Positions 24,555 through 29,427 of a stretch of 29,427 nucleotides of DNA are shown one piece after another. This DNA comes from CAYNWT01 sp964450955 (GTDB taxonomy: Bacteria > Planctomycetota > Planctomycetia > Planctomycetales > Planctomycetaceae), in assembly GCA_964450955.1 (NCBI GenBank), contig CAYVFI010000056.1:1-29427 (forward strand), given 5' to 3'. The position numbers and the translations under genes are program-made. Within the stretch, counting starts at the first letter, position 1. The number at the start of each line of letters is the position of its first letter. The notes under the pieces were generated by a model, which was not told the DNA's origin, did no database searches, and worked only from the letters and a program-made list of their open reading frames with translations.

Positions 24555-25495
24555 TGGCCAAGCACCCGTGACGAACTCATGTTCTCGCGCAGCACCGCGA
24601 CGTCGCGAATTTGATCGGCGTCAAAGTTTGGCTTCACCACAATGGACCAGCGCTGCCCTGCTTCCAGTTTCGCTTCGATTACCCGGCCGTAGTACATTGG
24701 TGTCGGGAACAAAGCCGAACGACCGCCTGTGTAAACCGCGTCACCGACGCTCACCGGTTCGGTATACGGAACGCCGGTCAATTCGCAGGTTCCGTTACCG
24801 CGGCCCTTGAGAATCGCTTCGGCACCAAACTGAGCACCGCTGGCGGTTTCACGCAACAACTGCGCGCGGGCGGAGTACTTTGGATCGGTCGTCAAACGTA
24901 CCGCGCAGGTTCTGCGGCCGGCTCGAGTAACCCGTCCCAGGACGCACCGACCAGCGTAAACTGGTTGGCCCGGTCGAACGCCGGAATCGGTTCCCTGATC
25001 AAGAACCGGATCAGCGCCGTAAACAACAAATGCTTCTTCCGTCGCACCATTGGACGCACCAAGATCCAACAACAGCGCGGGTGTTCCTGACAGATCGCGT
25101 TCCCGCCCAAGCACTCGCGCGCTTAGCAGTTCCCAAACCATCAGCCGAGACGAAGGGCTCGCGATAAACGGCGCGACGCCGGTACTTTGAACCAACTTCA
25201 GTTCTTCCCGAAGCTGCGCTTCACGCAGGCGTTCTTGTCTAAGCTGCAGTTCCAACTCCCGCACCCGACGAACCAGTTCCGGCGAATCAACCGAACCACC
25301 CACCCGCGGTTCCGAGTCCGCCGAACCAGCCACAAACAGCGGCCGCACCATTGTTTGACCGGGGCGCAACGCATCGTTCGCAGTCGCGCGAATGGCCGAC
25401 TGAATCGGAACCGGCAGCAGCATGCACGCCACAGCAACCAGGCCGCAGCCCAGCGCCGTTCTCCACGCCAATTTTTCCGATCCGTCCGAACTCAT
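24551..25495 (-). CDS. mreC: Rod-shape-determining protein MreC
   Basis: A 314-aa protein: one N-terminal membrane helix (LAWRTALGCGLVAVACMLLP), a short coiled coil (RRVRELELQLRQERLREAQLREELKL), then the two beta-barrel parts of MreC, with ARVLGRERDLSGTPALLLDLG, GVRPGQPVYAGRCVLGRVTRAG, VRLTTDP, and VSVGDAVYTGG. MreC forms periplasmic fibres that activate PBP2-RodA. I use the ATG at 25495. A TTG at 25519 would add eight residues (MAFDLWDE) and is a genuine alternative, as neither has a strong ribosome binding site. It lies about 100 bases after mreB and overlaps mreD. Confidence 0.93.
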   Translation of the reverse strand: MSSDGSEKLAWRTALGCGLVAVACMLLPVPIQSAIRATANDALRPGQTMVRPLFVAGSADSEPRVGGSVDSPELVRRVRELELQLRQERLREAQLREELKLVQSTGVAPFIASPSSRLMVWELLSARVLGRERDLSGTPALLLDLGASNGATEEAFVVYGADPVLDQGTDSGVRPGQPVYAGRCVLGRVTRAGRRTCAVRLTTDPKYSARAQLLRETASGAQFGAEAILKGRGNGTCELTGVPYTEPVSVGDAVYTGGRSALFPTPMYYGRVIEAKLEAGQRWSIVVKPNFDADQIRDVAVLRENMSSSRVLGQ

Positions 25496-25596
25496 CTCAT
25501 CCCACAAATCAAAAGCCAATCAAAACGCTCAACCGGGTAGGCAAGCACCAACCCCAGCCCGCACACCAACCGGATACCGATGCAACGGAACGTTGC

Positions 25597-26643
25597 CTAG
25601 AAGTCGCTTTGGCCGTCGTCGAGTCCTTCCTGCCATTGTGCGAGGTGGTCCAGGCAAATCATGACGCCGCGTGTCACGGTTCGCCGAGGGTCATCGGAAA
25701 TTACGATTGGAATGCCCAGTTGTTCGCGAAGGTACTGATCGATACCGCGGAGCAGCGCACCGCCGCCGGCCATGACCAGTCCCGTATCGGCAAGGTCGGA
25801 TACCAATTCTGGCTGGCACTGTTCGATGACCGACCGCACCGCTTTGAGAATACTCTCCAGGGGCCCCGCCAAAGCCTCACGGATTTGTTCGCTTGTTATC
25901 AACGCCTTGCGAGGGATCCCGCTAATTGTGTCCAGGCCGCTTACGCGACCGGTGAGTTCTTCGTCCAACGGGTACGCGCTGCCGATTTCGACTTTGAGTT
26001 GTTCGGCAGTCTGGATTCCGATTCGCAGTGAGAACGCATCGTGCATGTAATCGACGATGGCCTGATCCATCGCATCACCGGCTACGCGAATTGATTTGCT
26101 GACGACGATATCGCCAAGACTTAGAATCGCGACCTCAGTGGTTCCTCCACCGATGTCGCAAATCATGCTGGCCAACGGTTCCGAAATCGGTAGCCCCGCC
26201 CCAATGCCGGCGGCTCGTGATTCTTCAATCAGAAATACTTTGCCCGCCCCCGCGCGTTCCGCACTATTAAACACCGCGCGTTTTTCGACCGGCGTGATGC
26301 CTCCGGGCACGGCGATGATGACTCGCGGTTTGCCCAGCCCTTTGGGAACCGCCTTGCGGATGAAGTAGCGCAGCATCTCTTCACACAGCGCGAAGTCTGT
26401 GATGACTCCGTCTCGAAGTGGTCGGACTGCCGTGATGGAATCCGGCGTGCGGCCCAGCATTTGTCGAGCCAGCTTGCCGACCGCGGTTCCTCGACCCAGC
26501 ACGCGTCTTGAGCCACGTTCGAGCGCAACGACGGACGGTTCATCAACCATGATCCCTTCGCGCGGAACACCGATAAGGGTGTTCGCGGTTCCAAGATCAA
26601 TGGCCAGATCGGGGCTTAGGCGTTGACGCAGCCAGTCCAGCAT
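25597..26643 (-). CDS. mreB: Rod-shape-determining actin homologue MreB
   Basis: A 348-aa protein of normal MreB length. The actin-fold nucleotide motifs are present: DLAIDLGTANTLI (phosphate 1), MICDIGGGTTEVAIL (phosphate 2), and GLVMAGGGALLRG (adenosine). VRPLRDGVITDF, RVIIAVPGGITPVEKRAV and FLIEESRAAGIGAGLPI are typical conserved blocks. MreB filaments orient side-wall synthesis at the inner membrane. It is the first gene of the leftward mreBCD-mrdA operon. There is no clear ribosome binding site before the ATG at 26643. A leader hairpin lies at 26686-26703. Confidence 0.97.
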   Translation of the reverse strand: MLDWLRQRLSPDLAIDLGTANTLIGVPREGIMVDEPSVVALERGSRRVLGRGTAVGKLARQMLGRTPDSITAVRPLRDGVITDFALCEEMLRYFIRKAVPKGLGKPRVIIAVPGGITPVEKRAVFNSAERAGAGKVFLIEESRAAGIGAGLPISEPLASMICDIGGGTTEVAILSLGDIVVSKSIRVAGDAMDQAIVDYMHDAFSLRIGIQTAEQLKVEIGSAYPLDEELTGRVSGLDTISGIPRKALITSEQIREALAGPLESILKAVRSVIEQCQPELVSDLADTGLVMAGGGALLRGIDQYLREQLGIPIVISDDPRRTVTRGVMICLDHLAQWQEGLDDGQSDF

Positions 26644-26685
26644 CCGTGCGGGGTTTCGTCAGGAAGGAAGTCACCGCGATCCACC

Positions 26686-26703
26686 CGGCTTATCCATAAG
26701 CCG
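26686..26703 (-). promoter_or_regulatory. Hairpin in the mreB leader
   Basis: CGGCTTA and TAAGCCG are a perfect 7-bp inverted repeat around a four-base loop, 43 bases upstream of the mreB ATG. It may stabilise or regulate the operon leader, or be an operator. Confidence 0.4.
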
Positions 26704-26815
26704 ACGCGCTCAAACCAAATCACAGAGCGCACGCATCGCGCGGGGTACGGTGTTTTAGCCCGGAACCGGCAAATATTGCAACACGCGATCGCCGAGGCGG
26801 ACGGGGCAATTGGGG

Positions 26816-26821
26816 TATAAT
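26816..26821 (+). promoter_or_regulatory. Perfect -10 hexamer TATAAT
   Basis: TATAAT on the plus strand, pointing away from mreB toward the structured region. No good -35 is found at 16-18 bases, so it is a candidate only. A start of transcription near 26828 would fit the first hairpin of the predicted RNA. Confidence 0.4.
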
Positions 26822-26827
26822 GGCCAG

Positions 26828-26994
26828 TCGGGGAGAGGCCGGGCATTGTGGGCCCGGCAGCATTACAGCCACGAATGTCAGGTTAGGTCCCTGTCTGCCT
26901 TCTTGTTCCATCATGACCACGCATGCTCTCTGTGCGTGCGTGGTGCGTGTCCACTCCCTCTTATCACTTCAGATGCCTGGTTGTTTTTTTTTTT
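26828..26994 (+). ncRNA. Candidate structured small RNA or long leader
   Basis: About 165 bases between TATAAT (26816) and an eleven-T run (26984-26994). GCCGGGC/GCCCGGC form a 7-bp hairpin (26838-26858). GGCAG and ACAG can pair with CTGT and CTGCC (26856-26899). ACCACGCATGC pairs with GCGTGCGTGGT (26916-26944, one G-T). The 5' GCCGGGCAT (26838-26846) could instead pair with ATGCCTGGT (26973-26981) just before the T-run, giving a closed rod that ends like a terminator. It does not carry the SRP RNA core, and a 6S-like fold is only a possibility. It may equally be the 5' leader of the gene at 27057. Confidence 0.35.
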
Positions 26995-27056
26995 CAAATG
27001 TATATACCTGATTACTAACGAACTAGTCTCATGTTTAGCAATTGGAGTAGTGCCTT

Positions 27057-27602
27057 ATGAGAGTCGGATTTCTAGTCTTAACCCTGTCGTTGGCCTCCAA
27101 CATAGTCTGGGCTCAGAGCCCCACACCAGATGGTGATGGCAATGGTGGTACTGGGGATGACCCAGTGCGAGGAGAACCTGTTTGCGTCCATGGAGTGGCT
27201 GATGGCATGGCCAACACCAACGATGGTCATGCGATGGCTGACGGACGGATCACGAATCTAAAACTCTGCGCAACACCATTCCTTCCCGCGACTGGTGTAT
27301 GGACCATGAAAGCTTCCGTCAAATTCGGAGCGCGAGTCAACAGCGACAATCCGTTCGATACATTTGAATTCAGGAGTGGCTTAAGCACGGGGAAGGACGG
27401 TGCGTGGAACGTTCCTGTACGCTCCGGTGCCTTTATGCGTCAAGGAGGTCAGCTACCCTTCACTTGGATCCAAGAAATTAGATGGCCCGACGGTCCTGGT
27501 CGGTATTACGCCGCCGCCAATATAGAAGCTCGTCCAGTCGGCGGTGCCTGGGCGCAAGAAGACTGGGATCTTACGCCCGATCTCATTCTGGAATTGGAGT
27601 AA
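27057..27602 (+). CDS. Exported protein of unknown function (181 aa)
   Basis: Residues 1-19 are a Sec signal peptide (MRVGFLVLTLSLASNIVWA, cleavage before QS). A short Gly/Asp linker (DGDGNGGTGDD) leads to a mixed domain of about 140 residues with two cysteines (VCVHG, KLCATP) that may form a disulfide, several Trp, and an acidic end. The ATG has GGAG nine bases upstream. I do not recognise the family. A second exported protein follows 71 bases downstream on the same strand, so they may be co-expressed. Confidence 0.72.
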   Translation: MRVGFLVLTLSLASNIVWAQSPTPDGDGNGGTGDDPVRGEPVCVHGVADGMANTNDGHAMADGRITNLKLCATPFLPATGVWTMKASVKFGARVNSDNPFDTFEFRSGLSTGKDGAWNVPVRSGAFMRQGGQLPFTWIQEIRWPDGPGRYYAAANIEARPVGGAWAQEDWDLTPDLILELE

Positions 27603-27673
27603 TTCTCGGTTTGTGATGCCGATCGGCTCTGTAAGCAGCGTCGGTCGGCTCACCTTTGCATGGGCATGGTGTT

Positions 27674-29272
27674 ATGCGTGAAATTGCGATTGTCTTGATT
27701 CTCGGTAGTATCTTCCCTGTCCGGGCGAGTGATGAGGTTGTACTCGTCGTGATGCATGGTCGGAGTTCCCCTATCAAGAATGCCCGCTACCTCGAACTCT
27801 TCGACCACTACGGACTTACGGACACGCTCCAAGCCGACGGACAACTCGGCAAGTGGACTCAAGACACGTTTGCTGCATACCGTGATATCAGTTCCCAAAG
27901 CGGCAATGCGTATACATTGGGCGAGGGCGGAATATTGAAGAGGTTTGGATTCGCGACTCTCAAATCCCCAGCCGCATTTCAACTCTTCTTTGACGATAAA
28001 ATTAGGCAACTGAGATCACAAATGCCTCCCGATTTGGAGCCTAAGGTAACTCGGTCGGGTGACGGCTGGACGATCCAGACTCCGGCGTTTACCTGGGATG
28101 ATGGCAGCGGATTTTCAAGTCCCGAATGGGAGCAGAATGCGCGATACCTTGAGCCGGTGATGATCAATTCAAGTGGCCTGAACTCGATGGCTCGTCTCAA
28201 GGCTGTCCCCCTCAACAAGATGGCGACTCTGCTTGAGCCCGCACGCGGTAAGGTTTCTTACTTACGATTCCAGCCCGGGGAGGTTCCGACGGCAATCAAG
28301 ACGGCTGCACTGCGGACAATTTTCCGAGAAGCTGCTCCCGGTTTGCAGCGGAGAGACGCAGAGGGTGATACGGAGTACGCTGAGAGAAAGGCAGTCTCTG
28401 ACGCCAAGTTCGGCTTCGTTCAGTCTTTGTTGCTCGATATAGAGGATCTCACAGCTTCAACTGAATGGCCACGAGGTGATAAGCCGTACAAAGCGACTTG
28501 TCGGCTTGAGGCAAAGAAGGGCAGCACCCTACACAAGCTACTAAAGAAATTGGGTTCCAGCTCGTCACAGAAAATAGCGATCGGGACAGGCGACCTCGGT
28601 AATTTCCAGTTAGCTACGGACATCCCACCCGAATTGGCAACCCTCGCGAACGCGTGGTTGCGCGAATTGGCGGGAATCAAGGGCGGCATCTTCCTCAAGC
28701 CTGGCGAGGTGCGGTTCGCTGGGAAGCTGGCCCTGACAAACGAGCATTTGGAATTCGTTGTCGGTTGCCAGGCGGAGTTTACTGATCCAGCCCTTGAGTT
28801 TCTAAGACAAGATCGAGAGCTAGCGCCAGTCTTCAACTCTGTGCCCCTTCCACCGATTAGTTGCTCAGCGGCAGTCCAACAGGACGGGATTACTCTCGGT
28901 CTTTCGACTCACGATCGTGTCGTTCCGGCCACCGATATCGAAGTCATCCGATCCAGTTCGCCAATAGTGGCCCGTTTGGAGGTCGACTTGGCACCGCTGA
29001 TCCGAGCGAAGGCCATTCCAGAGATCAAACGCCTGCTGAGAAACTTAGAAAGAATCTACACACGTGAACTGAATCCACTTTCTGACTTCGATTTGGTCCG
29101 TGGCGTTGTCGAGCACACGGACAAGGAGAGTCTTCTGAAATTCGCCAAGCATGAAGGCGACTGGAAACTAGTGGGGACGCTAGCTATCCAGGGCAAAGTT
29201 GCCAGTCTAAGTCTGACCGTAGGCTCAGCCGCACATCGGTTTTGGCGACTCCGCGAACTAAATTTAAAATAG
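27674..29272 (+). CDS. Exported protein of unknown function (532 aa)
   Basis: The ATG at 27674 begins a signal peptide (MREIAIVLILGSIFPVRA, cleavage before SDE). A TTG at 27656 would add only MHGHGV. The mature protein is about 510 residues with no further membrane segment and no motif I can name. It alternates helical stretches (KFGFVQSLLLDIEDL, IPEIKRLLRNLERIYTREL) with likely strands (IEVIRSSSPIVARLEVDLAPL, WKLVGTLAIQGKVASLSLTVG). The C-terminal third looks like repeated beta-sheet units. A periplasmic protein is likely; no enzyme signature is seen. It lies downstream of the 181-aa exported protein. Confidence 0.75.
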   Translation: MREIAIVLILGSIFPVRASDEVVLVVMHGRSSPIKNARYLELFDHYGLTDTLQADGQLGKWTQDTFAAYRDISSQSGNAYTLGEGGILKRFGFATLKSPAAFQLFFDDKIRQLRSQMPPDLEPKVTRSGDGWTIQTPAFTWDDGSGFSSPEWEQNARYLEPVMINSSGLNSMARLKAVPLNKMATLLEPARGKVSYLRFQPGEVPTAIKTAALRTIFREAAPGLQRRDAEGDTEYAERKAVSDAKFGFVQSLLLDIEDLTASTEWPRGDKPYKATCRLEAKKGSTLHKLLKKLGSSSSQKIAIGTGDLGNFQLATDIPPELATLANAWLRELAGIKGGIFLKPGEVRFAGKLALTNEHLEFVVGCQAEFTDPALEFLRQDRELAPVFNSVPLPPISCSAAVQQDGITLGLSTHDRVVPATDIEVIRSSSPIVARLEVDLAPLIRAKAIPEIKRLLRNLERIYTRELNPLSDFDLVRGVVEHTDKESLLKFAKHEGDWKLVGTLAIQGKVASLSLTVGSAAHRFWRLRELNLK

Positions 29273-29372
29273 ACGTAACACCTGCTGGTTGTAGGTCAGA
29301 CGAGCCCCGGCCATCCTTCTGATTCGCTACCATTGTCACGACTGACAGCTGGGAAGCAGAAGGCTGGATGAA

Positions 29373-29427
29373 ATGAGTACCGAACCATACGACATGCGAG
29401 AAACGCTCGGGCGAGTGACCTCGTGGG
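29373..29427 (+). CDS. Start of an unidentified gene (runs off the window)
   Basis: An ATG at 29373, preceded by AGAAGG at nine bases, opens a frame reading MSTEPYDMRETLGRVTSW to the window edge. Eighteen codons are too few to identify the product. Confidence 0.5.
   Translation, partial: MSTEPYDMRETLGRVTSW

Larger units (their letters stand above)
26644..27056. other. Structured intergenic region between mreB and the exported-protein genes (413 bp)
   Basis: The left part is the mreB leader and promoter region. A possible minus-strand pair TTGCAA (26781-26776) and TAAAAC lies 18 bases apart but is weak. The right part holds a candidate structured RNA on the plus strand (separate entry), then an AT-rich stretch with TATATA at 27001-27006, and a GGAG nine bases before the ATG at 27057. 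Reading frames at 26810-27136 and 26820-27011 are judged spurious. Confidence 0.55.

Noticed and set aside
26828..26994. SRP (4.5S) RNA
   Set aside because: The GGAAG...AGCAGC core of domain IV is absent, despite GTCAGG and CTGCC fragments.
26810..27136. 108- and 63-residue rightward frames between mreB and the exported protein
   Set aside because: Cys/His/Phe-rich translations of hairpins and a T-run, overlapping the well supported start at 27057.

Overview
The window looks like chromosomal DNA of a planctomycete (class Planctomycetia, possibly Pirellulales or Planctomycetales; the exact group is inference). The pointers are a secreted protein with a LEPR-XLL-like N-terminus and a GEVED domain, a TPR-containing transmembrane Ser/Thr kinase, a menaquinone methyltransferase, a Gfo/Idh/MocA oxidoreductase, and many lineage-type proteins without a known role. 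There are no tRNA or rRNA genes, CRISPR arrays, or IS elements with a transposase.

Layout, left to right. (1) 1-1164, minus: the start of a YifB/ComM-type AAA ATPase, truncated by the window edge, then a 90-aa two-helix membrane protein with a clear terminator. (2) 1563-4313, plus: a 916-aa exported protein with a metzincin-like zinc site, a GEVED domain, and seven FG-GAP-like repeats. (3) 4583-4746: a 164-bp repeat with long inverted arms, resembling a non-autonomous mobile element. (4) 4845-11962, plus: a PSP1-domain protein whose Cys/Gly tail is cut by an in-frame TGA; a helical-repeat protein overlapping a methyltransferase; a dgcN-dgcA-like pair (D-glutamate catabolism) sharing an ATGA overlap; larC with a His/Asp repeat tail; and menG/ubiE. 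(5) 12003-13431: two divergent genes, a double-PilZ membrane protein and a small PilZ-like protein. (6) 13848-14918: a Gfo/Idh/MocA oxidoreductase. (7) 14972-26643: a 1566-aa FHA/coiled-coil/membrane protein (minus), divergent from a transmembrane Ser/Thr kinase (plus), followed by the elongasome operon mreB-mreC-mreD-mrdA (minus). (8) 26644-29427: a structured intergenic region, two unrecognised exported proteins, and the first codons of another gene.

The most notable point is region 7. A phosphothreonine-binding FHA protein, a Ser/Thr kinase and the complete MreBCD/PBP2 set lie next to one another. This is similar in content, though not in gene order, to the actinobacterial fha-rodA-pbpA-pknA-pknB locus, and suggests a phospho-signalling module tied to cell shape or peptidoglycan synthesis. 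Second is the in-frame TGA in the PSP1 gene, where a further ten in-frame codons continue the same Gly/Cys-rich tail. It could be a recent nonsense mutation, a sequencing error, or recoding.
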